A stretch of DNA of 64,000 nt from Crenobacter cavernae (GCF_003355495.1 NZ_CP031337.1:1617001-1681000); one strand, 5' to 3'; shown: positions 50,705-60,744, counted from the first letter of the stretch. The notes: generated by a model from the letters alone, not told the origin. A program made the numbers and translations.

Positions 50705-51950
50705 GATCCGCAACTACACCCTTAACTTCGGCCCGCAGCACCCGGCCGCGCACGGCGTGCTGCGCCTCGTGCTCGAGCTGGATGGCGAAGTGATCCAGCG
50801 TGCCGACCCGCACATCGGCCTGTTGCACCGCGGCACCGAGAAGTTGGCCGAGAACAAGACCTTCATCCAGTCGCTGCCGTATATGGACCGTCTCGACTAC
50901 GTGTCGATGATGTGCAACGAGCACGCCTACTGTCTGGCGATCGAAAAGCTGCTGCAGCTCGAGGTACCCGAGCGCGCGCAGTACATCCGCGTGATGTTCT
51001 CGGAAATCACCCGGGTCCTGAACCACCTGCTGTGGATCGGTGCGCACGCGCTCGATATCGGCGCGATGACCGTGTTCCTCTACGCCTTCCGCGAGCGCGA
51101 GGACCTGATGGACTGCTACGAGGCGGTGTCCGGCGCGCGCATGCACGCGGCCTACTTCCGTCCGGGCGGCGTCTACCGCGACCTGCCGGATACGATGCCG
51201 CAGTACACCGTCTCGAAGATCAAGAACGCCAAGGCTCTGGCGAGTCTGAACGAGAACCGCCAGGGTTCGCTGCTCGACTTCATCGAAGACTTCTCCAACC
51301 GCTTCCCGAAGTGCGTCGACGATTACGAAACGCTGCTGACCGACAACCGTATCTGGAAGCAGCGTACCGTCGGCATCGGCGTGGTGACGCCCGAGCGCGC
51401 GCTGCAGCTCGGCTTTACCGGCGCCATGCTGCGCGGTTCGGGTATCGAGTGGGACCTGCGCAAGAAGCAGCCGTACGACGTCTACGACCGCATGGACTTC
51501 GACGTTCCCGTCGGCGTGACCGGCGACTGCTACGACCGCTACCTGGTGCGTATCGAAGAGATGCGCCAGTCGAACCGCATCATCCAGCAGTGCATAAAAT
51601 GGCTGCGCGTCAACGAAGGACCGGTGATCACCGACAACCACAAGGTGGCGCCGCCGTCGCGCGAGTCGATGAAATCCAATATGGAAGAGCTGATCCACCA
51701 CTTCAAGCTCTTCACCGAAGGGATGCACGTGCCGGAAGGCGAAGCCTACGCCGCGGTCGAGCATCCGAAGGGCGAGTTCGGCATCTATCTGGTGTCCGAC
51801 GGCGCCAACAAACCGTACCGTCTGAAGATCCGCGCGCCGGGCTACGCCCACTTGGCCGCGCTGGACGAAATGTCCCGTGGCCATATGATCGCCGACGTCG
51901 TCGCGATCATCGGCACGCAGGACGTCGTATTTGGGGAGATCGACCGCTAA
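50697..51950 (+). CDS. nuoD: NADH-quinone oxidoreductase subunit D
   Basis: 417-aa 49-kDa-type subunit forming the quinone site with NuoB. Features are FGPQHPAAHGVLRLVLELDG (loop with quinone-site His), RGTEKLAENKTFIQSLPYMD and MHAAYFRPGGVYRDLP. It uses a GTG start inside the end of nuoC; the next codons AEIRNYTLNF match the family. Its stop overlaps the nuoE start by one base (TAATG). One dispersed motif at 50844. Confidence 0.98.
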   Translation: MAEIRNYTLNFGPQHPAAHGVLRLVLELDGEVIQRADPHIGLLHRGTEKLAENKTFIQSLPYMDRLDYVSMMCNEHAYCLAIEKLLQLEVPERAQYIRVMFSEITRVLNHLLWIGAHALDIGAMTVFLYAFREREDLMDCYEAVSGARMHAAYFRPGGVYRDLPDTMPQYTVSKIKNAKALASLNENRQGSLLDFIEDFSNRFPKCVDDYETLLTDNRIWKQRTVGIGVVTPERALQLGFTGAMLRGSGIEWDLRKKQPYDVYDRMDFDVPVGVTGDCYDRYLVRIEEMRQSNRIIQQCIKWLRVNEGPVITDNHKVAPPSRESMKSNMEELIHHFKLFTEGMHVPEGEAYAAVEHPKGEFGIYLVSDGANKPYRLKIRAPGYAHLAALDEMSRGHMIADVVAIIGTQDVVFGEIDR

Positions 51951-52423
51951 TGTTGTCCGCAGAATCGCTTGCCAGGATCGACCGCGAGGTCGCCAAGTAC
52001 CCTGCCGACCAGAAGCGCTCCGCGACCATGTCGGCGCTGCGTATCGCTCAGCAGGAAAAGGGGTGGCTCGCCACCGAAACCATCGAGTTCGTGGCCAACT
52101 ATCTCGGCATTCCGCCGGTGGCCGCCTACGAGGTGGCGACCTTCTACAACATGTACAACCTCAAGCCGGTCGGCAAATACAAGCTGACCGTGTGTACCAA
52201 CCTGCCGTGTGCGCTGACCGGCGGTTACGACGCGGCCGACTACCTCAAGGAAAAGCTGGGGATCGGCTTCGGCGAGACCACCGAGGACGGCAAGTTCACG
52301 CTGCAGGAAGGCGAATGCATGGGCGCCTGTGGCGACGCGCCGGTCATGCTGTTGAACAACCATTCGATGTGCAGCTTCATGACGCGTGAAGCCATCGATA
52401 AGAAACTGGCGGAGTTGGAATAA
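51950..52423 (+). CDS. nuoE: NADH-quinone oxidoreductase subunit E
   Basis: 157-aa 24-kDa-type subunit with cluster N1a ([2Fe-2S]). The thioredoxin-like cysteine pattern is CTNLPCALTGGYD and GECMGACGDAPVMLLNN. AYEVATFYNMYNLKPVGKYK is the family mid-region. It starts on the last base of nuoD and ends on the first base of nuoF, so translation of all three is tightly coupled. Confidence 0.97.
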   Translation: MLSAESLARIDREVAKYPADQKRSATMSALRIAQQEKGWLATETIEFVANYLGIPPVAAYEVATFYNMYNLKPVGKYKLTVCTNLPCALTGGYDAADYLKEKLGIGFGETTEDGKFTLQEGECMGACGDAPVMLLNNHSMCSFMTREAIDKKLAELE

Positions 52424-53718
52424 TGGCAGTCTTCGCTGACGGTATCCTGTTCGAGGGCGTCGATGCTTCCGATCCGAACTGCTGGACGCTCGACGCCTAC
52501 GTCGCGCGCGGCGGTTACCAGGCGCTCAAGAAGATCCTGGGCGAGAACATCACCCAGGACGACGTGATCGCCGAGCTGAAAACCTCGAGCCTGCGCGGCC
52601 GCGGTGGTGCGGGCTTCCCGACCGGCCTGAAGTGGAGCTTCATGCCGCGCTCGTTCCCGGGCGACAAGTACGTGGTGTGCAACACCGACGAGGGCGAGCC
52701 GGGCACCTTCAAGGACCGCGACATCCAGCGCTACAACCCGCACGCGCTGATCGAGGGCATGATCATCGCCGGCTACGCGATGGGCGCCAAGCGCGGCTAC
52801 AACTACATCCACGGCGAGATCTTCGAGGAGTACGAGCGCTTCGAAGAGGCGCTCGACCAGGCCCGCAAGGCCGGTTTTCTCGGCGACAACATCCTCGGCA
52901 GCAGCTTCTCGTTCGAGCTGTTCGGCCACCACGGTTACGGCGCCTACATCTGCGGCGAGGAAACCGCGCTGCTCGAATCGCTGGAAGGCAAGAAAGGCCA
53001 GCCGCGCTTCAAGCCGCCTTTCCCGGCGTCGTTCGGCCTCTACGGCAAGCCGACCACGATCAATAACACCGAGACCTTCGCCTCGGTGCCGTACATCATC
53101 ACCCAGGGCGGGCAGAAGTTCCTCGAGCTCGGCAAACCGAACAACGGCGGCACCAAGCTGTTCTCGGTGTCCGGCCACGTGAACCGTCCGGGCAACTACG
53201 AGATTCCGCTCGGCACCCCGTTCTCCGAATTGCTGGAGATGGCCGGCGGCATGCGCGGCGGCAAGAAGCTCAAGGCGGTGATCCCGGGCGGATCGAGTGC
53301 GCCGGTACTGCCGGGCGACATCATGATGCAATGCACGATGGACTACGATTCGATCGCCAAGGCGGGCTCGATGCTCGGTTCCGGCGCGGTGATCGTGATG
53401 AACGAAGACGTCTGCATGGTCCGCGCGCTCGAGCGTCTCGCTTATTTCTACCACGAAGAGTCCTGCGGTCAGTGCACCCCGTGCCGTGAAGGCACCGGCT
53501 GGCTGTACCGCGTGATCCACCGCATCCTCAACGGCGAAGGCCGTGCCGAGGATCTCGATCTTCTGGACTCGGTGGGCAACAACATGGCCGGCCGTACCAT
53601 TTGCGCGCTCGCGGACGCCGCGGTTTTCCCGGTTCGCAGCTTTACCAAGCACTTCCGCCACGAGTTCGAATACCTCATCGAACACAAGAAGCCGCTGGTC
53701 AATCACAAATGGGGCTGA
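52423..53718 (+). CDS. nuoF: NADH-quinone oxidoreductase subunit F
   Basis: 431-aa 51-kDa-type subunit that binds NADH and FMN. The nucleotide site is LRGRGGAGFPTGLKWSFMP and the FMN region CNTDEGEPGTFKDRD. The 4Fe-4S cluster N3 ligands are ESCGQCTPCREGTGW. Acts with NuoE and NuoG as the electron-input module. Next gene nuoG starts about 40 bp later. Confidence 0.98.
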   Translation: MAVFADGILFEGVDASDPNCWTLDAYVARGGYQALKKILGENITQDDVIAELKTSSLRGRGGAGFPTGLKWSFMPRSFPGDKYVVCNTDEGEPGTFKDRDIQRYNPHALIEGMIIAGYAMGAKRGYNYIHGEIFEEYERFEEALDQARKAGFLGDNILGSSFSFELFGHHGYGAYICGEETALLESLEGKKGQPRFKPPFPASFGLYGKPTTINNTETFASVPYIITQGGQKFLELGKPNNGGTKLFSVSGHVNRPGNYEIPLGTPFSELLEMAGGMRGGKKLKAVIPGGSSAPVLPGDIMMQCTMDYDSIAKAGSMLGSGAVIVMNEDVCMVRALERLAYFYHEESCGQCTPCREGTGWLYRVIHRILNGEGRAEDLDLLDSVGNNMAGRTICALADAAVFPVRSFTKHFRHEFEYLIEHKKPLVNHKWG

Positions 53719-53757
53719 TCCGGTCTCCGGGTCCTAAAAATCGGGTAGCGCATCGCT

Positions 53758-56115
53758 ATGCTTGAAATCGAAATCGACGGTAAGAAACTGACGGTGCCCC
53801 AGGGCAGCACCATCATGGATGCTGCCCACTCGGTGGGTACCGAAATCCCGCACTTCTGCTACCACAAGAAGCTGTCCATCGCGGCCAACTGCCGCATGTG
53901 CCTCGTGGAAGTGGAAAAGGCGCCGAAACCGCTGCCGGCCTGTGCCACGCCGGTCACCGACGGCATGAAGGTCCACACGCACTCCGAACTCGCCGTCAAG
54001 GCGCAGCAGGGCGTGATGGAGTTCCTGCTGATCAACCACCCGCTCGACTGCCCGATCTGCGATCAGGGCGGCGAATGCCAACTGCAGGACATCGCGGTCG
54101 GCTACGGCGGTTCGTCCTCGCGCTACCAGGAAGAAAAGCGCTCGGTATCCGGCAAGGATATGGGCCCGCTGGTTTCGGCCGAGGAGATGAGCCGCTGCAT
54201 CCACTGCACGCGCTGCGTGCGCTTCACCGAGGAAATCGGCGGCTTCCAGGAAATCGGCATGGCGCACCGGAGCGAGTTCTCCGAGATCCTGCCCTTCCTC
54301 GGCAAGACCGTGGATTCGGAAATCTCCGGCAACGTGATCGACCTGTGCCCGGTCGGCGCGCTGACGTCCAAGCCGTTCCGCTACAGCGCCCGTTCGTGGG
54401 AGCTGTCGCGCCGCAAGAGCGTCGCGCCGCACGACGGCCTTGGTTCCAACCTGATCGTACAGGTGATGAACCACAAGGTGATGCGCGTGCTGCCGCTGGA
54501 AAACGAGGCGATCAACGAATGCTGGCTGTCCGATCGTGACCGCTTCTCGTACGAAGCGCTGAACTCCGAGCAGCGCCTGACGCGCCCGATGATCAAGCAC
54601 GACGGCCAGTGGCACGAAGCCGACTGGCAGACCGCGCTCGACTATGTCGTCAAGGGTCTGACCGGCGTGTCGGCCCAGCATGGCAAGGACGCGATCGGCG
54701 TGCTCGCCGGTGCCGGCTCGACCACCGAAGAACTCTACCTGCTGCAGAAGCTGGCGCGCGCCTTCGGCGTGAACAACATCGACCACCGTCTGCGCCAGAG
54801 CGACTTCGCAGCCGACGCCGGCCAGGCCGGCGCGCTGTGGCTCGGCTCGACCGTGACCGAACTGGCCTCGGCCAACGCCATCCTGGTGGTCGGCTCGACC
54901 CAGCGCCAGGAACAGCCGCTGTTGGCTGCCCGCCTGCGTCAGGCGGTCAAGAAGGGTGCCGAACTCAACCTGATCCACGTCGCCGACGACAATCTGTTGA
55001 CCCGTATCAACGGCAAGCTGATCGTCGCGCCGCAAGCGCTGGCCGACGGCCTCGCCCAGGTGCTGAAGGCCGTCGCCGAAATCAAGGAAGGCTCGGCCAA
55101 CCTCGACCTCGCGAACGTGGCCGTCTCCGACGAAGCGCGCCGCATCGCCGAGAGCCTCACCAAGGCCGAGACCGCTTCGATCGTGCTCGGCAGCGTCGCC
55201 CAGCATTCGCCGGTGTTCTCGCAACTGTTGGCGATCGGCGGCGAAATCGCCCGCCTGACCGGCGCGCACTTCGGCGTGCTGTCCGAAGCGGCCAACAGCG
55301 TCGGTGCGCAATTCGCCGGCGTGCTGCCCAAGCGCGGCTTCGCGGGCGAGAGCGTCACCGCCGGCCTCGACGCCGGTCAGATGATCGCCTCGCCGCGCAA
55401 GGCCTACGTGCTGTTCAATGCCGAAGTCGAGGCCGACAGCTACGACGGCCAGGCCTCCGTCGCCGCGATGAAGGCCGCCGACACCGTGATCGCGTTCACC
55501 TCGTTCAAGGGCGAGGGCCTCTTCGACTACGCCGACGTGCTCTTGCCGATCGCACCGTTCTCCGAGACCGCCGGTTCCTTCGTGAACATGGAAGGCAAGC
55601 TGCAGACCTTCAACGGCGTCGTCCGTCCGCTGGGCGAAACGCGTCCGGGCTGGAAGGTGCTGCGCGTGCTGGGCAACCTGCTGTCGCTGCCGGGTTTCGA
55701 GCAGAACACCGCCGAAGACGTACGTAACGAGTTCGTCGGCCCGTTCGGCGACGGCTCGGCCAAGCTGTCGAACGCCGTGTCGGGCGTTGCGCTGACCCAA
55801 GCGGCAGCGAACGGCCTGGCCCGCGTCGGCGAAGTGCCGGTCTACCAGCTCGACGCCATCGTGCGCCGCGCGCCGTCGCTGCAGCAGACCCGTCACGCGC
55901 AGTCCCCGGTGGCCTCGGCCAACCCGGCGGTGCTGGCCGCGGCAGGCTTAGCCGATGGCGAGGTGGCGCTGGTTCGCCAGGGCGCCGCCGAAGTGCGCAT
56001 CGTCGTGAAGGCCGACGCCGGCCTGCCCGAAGGCGTGCTGCGTCTGGCGGCCGCACATCGGGCGACCGCGCAGCTTGGCGGCATGTTCGACCCGATTGAA
56101 CTGAAGCGGGGTTAA
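53758..56115 (+). CDS. nuoG: NADH-quinone oxidoreductase subunit G
   Basis: 785-aa 75-kDa-type subunit carrying several Fe-S clusters. The [2Fe-2S] ligands are HFCYHKKLSIAANCRMCLVE. The His/Cys cluster and further sites are CPICDQGGECQLQD and RCIHCTRCVRFTEEIGG, with VIDLCPVGALTSKPF after them. The C-terminal half is a molybdopterin-oxidoreductase-like domain without cofactor. It holds four dispersed motifs (54867, 55092, 55755, 55914), all complement-oriented. Confidence 0.97.
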   Translation: MLEIEIDGKKLTVPQGSTIMDAAHSVGTEIPHFCYHKKLSIAANCRMCLVEVEKAPKPLPACATPVTDGMKVHTHSELAVKAQQGVMEFLLINHPLDCPICDQGGECQLQDIAVGYGGSSSRYQEEKRSVSGKDMGPLVSAEEMSRCIHCTRCVRFTEEIGGFQEIGMAHRSEFSEILPFLGKTVDSEISGNVIDLCPVGALTSKPFRYSARSWELSRRKSVAPHDGLGSNLIVQVMNHKVMRVLPLENEAINECWLSDRDRFSYEALNSEQRLTRPMIKHDGQWHEADWQTALDYVVKGLTGVSAQHGKDAIGVLAGAGSTTEELYLLQKLARAFGVNNIDHRLRQSDFAADAGQAGALWLGSTVTELASANAILVVGSTQRQEQPLLAARLRQAVKKGAELNLIHVADDNLLTRINGKLIVAPQALADGLAQVLKAVAEIKEGSANLDLANVAVSDEARRIAESLTKAETASIVLGSVAQHSPVFSQLLAIGGEIARLTGAHFGVLSEAANSVGAQFAGVLPKRGFAGESVTAGLDAGQMIASPRKAYVLFNAEVEADSYDGQASVAAMKAADTVIAFTSFKGEGLFDYADVLLPIAPFSETAGSFVNMEGKLQTFNGVVRPLGETRPGWKVLRVLGNLLSLPGFEQNTAEDVRNEFVGPFGDGSAKLSNAVSGVALTQAAANGLARVGEVPVYQLDAIVRRAPSLQQTRHAQSPVASANPAVLAAAGLADGEVALVRQGAAEVRIVVKADAGLPEGVLRLAAAHRATAQLGGMFDPIELKRG

Positions 56116-56118
56116 TCG

Positions 56119-57165
56119 ATGGAATTCTTTCAAGGCATTTTGGGTACTGAAGCGGGGCTGACGGTCTGGACGCTGCTGAAAATCGTGGCCATCGTCGCCC
56201 CGATGATGCTTGCCGTCGCCTACCTGACGTTGGCCGAGCGCAAGGTGATCGGCTACATCCAGATCCGTATCGGCCCGAACCGGGTCGGCCCGAAGGGTCT
56301 CTTGCAGCCGATCGCCGACGGCCTGAAGCTGTTGCTCAAGGAGATCATTCTCCCGACCAACGCGAACAAGAGCCTGTTCCTGGTCGCGCCGGTGCTGGCG
56401 ATCATGCCGGCGCTCGCCGCCTGGGCGGTGGTGCCGTTCACCGACAAGCTGGTGCTCGCCAACATCGACGCATCGCTGCTGTTCATCATGGCGATCACGT
56501 CGATGGGCGTGTACGGCGTGATCATCGCCGGCTGGGCCGCCAACTCGAAGTACTCGTTCATCGGCGCGATGCGTTCGGCGGCTCAGATCGTATCGTACGA
56601 GATCGCGATGGGCTTCGCGCTGGTCGGCGTGCTGATGGTGTCCGACAGCCTGAACCTGGTGAAGATCGTCGAGCAGCAGGCGCACGGCATCGCCGGCGGT
56701 TCGCTGTTCTCGTGGAACTGGCTGCCGCTGTTCCCGCTGTTCCTCGTCTACCTGATCTCAGGCGTCGCCGAGACCAACCGTGCGCCGTTCGACGTCGCCG
56801 AGGGCGAGTCGGAGATCGTCGCCGGCTTCCACGTCGAATACTCGGGCATGGCGTTCGCGGTGTTCTTCCTCGCCGAATACGCCAACATGATCCTCGTCTC
56901 GACGATGACCGCGATCATGTTCATGGGTGGCTGGCTGTCGCCGTTCCCGGTGTCGTGGGGCTTCCTCGGGGCGGCCGGCTTCTTCTGGCTCGCGCTGAAG
57001 GTGGCGCTGGTGCTGTTCTGCTTCCTGTGGTTCCGCGCGACTTTCCCGCGTTACCGCTACGACCAGATCATGCGTCTGGGCTGGAAGGTGTTCATTCCGG
57101 TGACCCTGGTGTGGGTGGTCGTGCTGGGCGTCTGGTTGATGAGCCCGCTGTCGATCTGGCAGTAA
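56119..57165 (+). CDS. nuoH: NADH-quinone oxidoreductase subunit H
   Basis: 348-aa membrane subunit with eight helices at the junction of the two arms, lining the quinone chamber. Signatures are TLAERKVIGYIQIRIGPNRV near the N-terminus and LISGVAETNRAPFDVAEGES in the fifth loop, with FHVEYSGMAFAVFFLAEYAN after it. Length is standard. It starts 3 bp after nuoG. One dispersed motif at 56230. Confidence 0.98.
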   Translation: MEFFQGILGTEAGLTVWTLLKIVAIVAPMMLAVAYLTLAERKVIGYIQIRIGPNRVGPKGLLQPIADGLKLLLKEIILPTNANKSLFLVAPVLAIMPALAAWAVVPFTDKLVLANIDASLLFIMAITSMGVYGVIIAGWAANSKYSFIGAMRSAAQIVSYEIAMGFALVGVLMVSDSLNLVKIVEQQAHGIAGGSLFSWNWLPLFPLFLVYLISGVAETNRAPFDVAEGESEIVAGFHVEYSGMAFAVFFLAEYANMILVSTMTAIMFMGGWLSPFPVSWGFLGAAGFFWLALKVALVLFCFLWFRATFPRYRYDQIMRLGWKVFIPVTLVWVVVLGVWLMSPLSIWQ

Positions 57166-57183
57166 CTCTGGGTGATGAAGAGC

Positions 57184-57672
57184 ATGGATACGATTCGCAA
57201 TTTTTTCAAAACCTTCCTGCTGATCGAGCTGGTGAAGGGCCTGGCGCTGACCGGCCGTCACCTGTTCGCGCGCAAGATCACCGTGCAATTCCCGGAAGAA
57301 AAGACGCCGATCTCGCCGCGCTTCCGCGGTCTGCACGCGCAGCGCCGCTACGCCAACGGCGAAGAGCGCTGCATCGCCTGTAAGCTGTGCGAGGCGGTCT
57401 GCCCGGCCTTGGCGATCACCATCGAGTCGGAGCAGCGGGAGGACAACACCCGCCGCACGACGCGCTATGACATCGACCTGACCAAGTGCATCTTCTGCGG
57501 TTTCTGCGAAGAAGCGTGCCCGGTCGACGCGATCGTCGAGACGCACATTTTCGAATACCACGGCGAAAAACGTGGCGACCTCTACTACACGAAGCCGATG
57601 CTGCTGGCGGTGGGCGACAAGTACGAGGCGGAAATCGCGGCCAACAAGGCGGCCGACGCCAAATACCGCTAA
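57184..57672 (+). CDS. nuoI: NADH-quinone oxidoreductase subunit I
   Basis: 162-aa 23-kDa-type subunit with two 4Fe-4S clusters (N6a/N6b). Ligands are ERCIACKLCEAVCPALAI and KCIFCGFCEEACPVDAIVET. The start at 57184 (MDTIRNFF) is chosen from family length; ATG 57175 and GTG 57172 are in frame upstream and cannot be excluded. An amphipathic N-terminal helix anchors it to the membrane arm. Confidence 0.96.
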   Translation: MDTIRNFFKTFLLIELVKGLALTGRHLFARKITVQFPEEKTPISPRFRGLHAQRRYANGEERCIACKLCEAVCPALAITIESEQREDNTRRTTRYDIDLTKCIFCGFCEEACPVDAIVETHIFEYHGEKRGDLYYTKPMLLAVGDKYEAEIAANKAADAKYR

Positions 57673-57681
57673 GGGGACGTG

Positions 57682-58326
57682 ATGAACTTTCAAGCCTTTG
57701 TATTTTATGTGCTGTCGGCGATCCTGATCTTCGCGAGTTTCCGCGTGATCACCGCCAAAAACCCGGTGCACGCCGCGCTGTATCTGGTGCTGGCCTTCTT
57801 CACCAGCGCCGGCCACTGGCTGCTGCTGCAGGCCGAGTTCCTTGCGATCACGCTGGTGCTCGTCTATGTCGGCGCGGTGATGGTGCTGTTCCTGTTCGTG
57901 GTGATGATGCTCGACATCAACTTCGAGAAGTTGCGAGAGGGCTTCTGGCGCAACTTCCCGCTGGCGGGCACCGTCGCCCTGATCATGGTCGCCGAGATGG
58001 TGCTGATCCTGATGAGCCCGCAGGCGTCGCTCGATCACTTCCAGGCGGCCGCGCCGGTCGCCGCCGATGCGAGCAACGTGAAGGAACTGGGTCGTCAGAT
58101 CTATACCACCTACCTGCTGGCGTTCGAGCTGGCCGCCGTGGTGCTGCTGGTGGCGATCATCGCCGCGATCGGCCTGACCCAGCGCCAGCGCAAGGACACC
58201 AAGTTCGTCGATCCGGCTGTGCAGGTCAAAGTGCGTAGCGTAGATCGCGTGCGCATTGTGAAGATGGACGCCGAAAAGCGTGCCGTAGCGGACACCGAAA
58301 GCGTGTCTGGTGAACAACAGGCCTGA
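57682..58326 (+). CDS. nuoJ: NADH-quinone oxidoreductase subunit J
   Basis: 214-aa membrane subunit with five helices. Family segments are HAALYLVLAFFTSAGHWLLL, ITLVLVYVGAVMVLFLFVVM (the pi-bulge helix) and TTYLLAFELAAVVLLVAIIA. The C-terminal 45 residues are a charged cytoplasmic tail. AAGGGGA lies 5 nt before ATG 57682; a GTG immediately upstream is unlikely. Confidence 0.96.
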   Translation: MNFQAFVFYVLSAILIFASFRVITAKNPVHAALYLVLAFFTSAGHWLLLQAEFLAITLVLVYVGAVMVLFLFVVMMLDINFEKLREGFWRNFPLAGTVALIMVAEMVLILMSPQASLDHFQAAAPVAADASNVKELGRQIYTTYLLAFELAAVVLLVAIIAAIGLTQRQRKDTKFVDPAVQVKVRSVDRVRIVKMDAEKRAVADTESVSGEQQA

Positions 58327-58352
58327 CGGCCACTTAGAAAAAGGGAGGAAAC

Positions 58353-58658
58353 GTGCTGACGCTGACTCACTTCCTGGTGCTGGCCGCAATCCTGTTCGCC
58401 ATTAGCGTGCTGGGCATCTTTTTGAACCGCAAGAACGTCATCGTGCTGTTGATGGCGATCGAGCTGATGCTGCTCGCGGTGAACTTCAACTTCATCGCGT
58501 TCTCGCATTACCTGTCGGATACCGCCGGTCAGATCTTCGTGTTCTTTATTCTGACCGTGGCAGCCGCGGAATCCGCGATCGGTCTTGCCATTCTGGTGGT
58601 GCTGTTCCGCAACCTGAACACCATCAACGTGGAAGATCTGGGCAGCCTCAAAGGCTAA
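58353..58658 (+). CDS. nuoK: NADH-quinone oxidoreductase subunit K
   Basis: 101-aa MrpC-like membrane subunit with three helices. Signature GIFLNRKNVIVLLMAIELML includes the conserved membrane glutamate of the proton path; a second lies in VAAAESAIGLAILVVLFRNL. It starts with GTG and has a strong AAGGGAGG ribosome-binding site. Confidence 0.97.
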   Translation: MLTLTHFLVLAAILFAISVLGIFLNRKNVIVLLMAIELMLLAVNFNFIAFSHYLSDTAGQIFVFFILTVAAAESAIGLAILVVLFRNLNTINVEDLGSLKG

Positions 58659-58695
58659 GATCACCGAATCTCAACTTACCTAAAGCACGCTAAGC

Positions 58696-60744
58696 ATGGA
58701 TATGAAAAGCTTGTACCTGCTGATTGCGCTCTCGCCTCTGGCGGGTTCGCTGATTGCAGGCTTGTTTGGGTGGGCGATCGGACGCCGCGCGGCTCACGTC
58801 GTGACGATCCTCGGCGTGGCCGTATCGGCCGCGCTGTCGCTCAAGGTCCTGGCCGGATTCCTGTCCGGCGAGGCCAGCGTCTTCAACGCGCCGGTGTACA
58901 CCTGGCTGACCGTCGGCGGCATGGAATTCTCGGTCGGCTTCCTCGTCGACTCGCTGACGGCGATGATGATGGTGGTGGTGAGCTTCGTGTCGCTGATGGT
59001 GCACATCTACACCATCGGCTACATGCAGGAAGACCCGGGCTACCAGCGCTTCTTCAGCTACATCTCGCTGTTTACCTTCTCGATGCTGATGCTGGTGATG
59101 AGCAACAACTTCATCCAGCTCTTCTTCGGTTGGGAAGCGGTGGGCCTGGTGTCCTATCTGCTGATCGGTTTCTGGTTCAAGCGCCCGACCGCGATCTATG
59201 CGAACCTGAAGGCCTTCCTGGTCAACCGTGTCGGTGACTTCGGCTTCCTGCTCGGCATCGGTCTGGTGCTCGCGCATTTCGGCGGTTCGCTGAACTACAG
59301 CGACGTGTTCGCCGCCGCGCCGAATCTCGCCAACGCCACCATCGAGATCTTCCCGGGCGTCGAATGGTCGCTGATGACCGTGACCTGCATCCTGCTGTTC
59401 GTCGGCGCGATGGGTAAGTCGGCGCAGTTCCCGCTGCACGTGTGGCTGCCGGACTCGATGGAAGGTCCGACCCCGATCTCGGCGCTGATTCACGCCGCGA
59501 CCATGGTGACCGCCGGTCTCTTCATGGTGTCGCGCATGAGCCCGCTGTTCGAGCTGTCCGACGTCGCGCTGAACTTCATCTTGATCACCGGCTCGATCAC
59601 CGCGCTGTTCATGGGTTTCCTCGGCGTGATCCAGAACGACATCAAGAAGGTCGTCGCGTACTCGACGCTGTCGCAGCTCGGCTACATGACCGTCGCGCTG
59701 GGCGCCTCGGCCTACTCGGTCGCGATGTTCCACGTGATGACGCACGCCTTCTTCAAGGCGCTGCTGTTCCTCGGCGCGGGTAGCGTGATCATCGGCATGC
59801 ACCACGATCAGGACATGCGCAATATGGGCGGCCTGCGCAAATACATGCCGGTCACCTGGATCACCTCGCTGATCGGTTCGCTGGCCTTGATCGGCACGCC
59901 GTTCTTCTCGGGCTTCTACTCGAAAGACTCGATCATCGAAGCGGTGCACGCGTCGCAGCTGCCGGCGGCCGGTTTCGCCTATTATGCCGTCGTAGCCGGC
60001 GTGTTCGTGACCGCGTTCTACTCGTTCCGCATGTACTTCCGTGTCTTCCACGGCAAGGAACAGTGGATGGAGAACCACGGATCGCACCACGGGCATGACG
60101 AAGACCACGACGACGAAGAGCCGACGGCCGATCACCACCACGGCCTCGGGCCTGACGACAAGCCGCACGAGAGCCCGTGGGTGGTGACGCTGCCGCTGAT
60201 CGTGCTGGCGATCCCGTCGGTGCTGATCGGTTACTTCGCGATCGAACCGCTGTTGTACGGCGACTTCTTCAAGGGCGTGATCTTCGTGAACCACGAAGCG
60301 CATCCGGCGATGGAAGAAATGGCGCACGAATTCCACGGCGCCGTCGCGATGGGTATCCACTCGCTGCAGACGCTGCCGCTGTGGTTGGCAGTGGCCGGTG
60401 TGGCAACGGCCTGGTTCTTCTACATGAAGGCCCCGCAGATTCCGGCCGCGATCAAGCAGCGCTTCGCCTTCGTCGACCGCGTGCTCGAGAACAAGTACTA
60501 CATGGACGACCTGTACTTCAACGTGTTCGCCAAGGGTTCGCGCGCACTGGGTACCTTGTTCTGGAAGGTCGGCGATACCCTGCTGATCGATGGCTTGCTG
60601 GTGAACGGCACCGCCAAGATGGTGGGCGCGTTCTCGGGCCTAGTGCGCAAGCTGCAGACCGGTTTCATCTACAGCTACGCCACGACCATGATCATCGGCG
60701 TGCTTGCGCTGATGTCGCTGTGGTTCGCCCAGCTGATCTTCTGA
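58696..60744 (+). CDS. nuoL: NADH-quinone oxidoreductase subunit L
   Basis: 682-aa antiporter-like subunit at the distal end of the membrane arm. The core includes FLVDSLTAMMMVVVSFVSLM, FFGWEAVGLVSYLLIGFWFK (conserved Glu), GAMGKSAQFPLHVWLPDSME (conserved Lys) and STLSQLGYMTVALGASAYSV. The long lateral helix of this subunit is expected at the C-terminus. A loop at about residues 455-490 is rich in His, Asp and Glu (GSHHGHDEDHDDEEPTADHH). Its role is unknown. Confidence 0.97.
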   Translation: MDMKSLYLLIALSPLAGSLIAGLFGWAIGRRAAHVVTILGVAVSAALSLKVLAGFLSGEASVFNAPVYTWLTVGGMEFSVGFLVDSLTAMMMVVVSFVSLMVHIYTIGYMQEDPGYQRFFSYISLFTFSMLMLVMSNNFIQLFFGWEAVGLVSYLLIGFWFKRPTAIYANLKAFLVNRVGDFGFLLGIGLVLAHFGGSLNYSDVFAAAPNLANATIEIFPGVEWSLMTVTCILLFVGAMGKSAQFPLHVWLPDSMEGPTPISALIHAATMVTAGLFMVSRMSPLFELSDVALNFILITGSITALFMGFLGVIQNDIKKVVAYSTLSQLGYMTVALGASAYSVAMFHVMTHAFFKALLFLGAGSVIIGMHHDQDMRNMGGLRKYMPVTWITSLIGSLALIGTPFFSGFYSKDSIIEAVHASQLPAAGFAYYAVVAGVFVTAFYSFRMYFRVFHGKEQWMENHGSHHGHDEDHDDEEPTADHHHGLGPDDKPHESPWVVTLPLIVLAIPSVLIGYFAIEPLLYGDFFKGVIFVNHEAHPAMEEMAHEFHGAVAMGIHSLQTLPLWLAVAGVATAWFFYMKAPQIPAAIKQRFAFVDRVLENKYYMDDLYFNVFAKGSRALGTLFWKVGDTLLIDGLLVNGTAKMVGAFSGLVRKLQTGFIYSYATTMIIGVLALMSLWFAQLIF

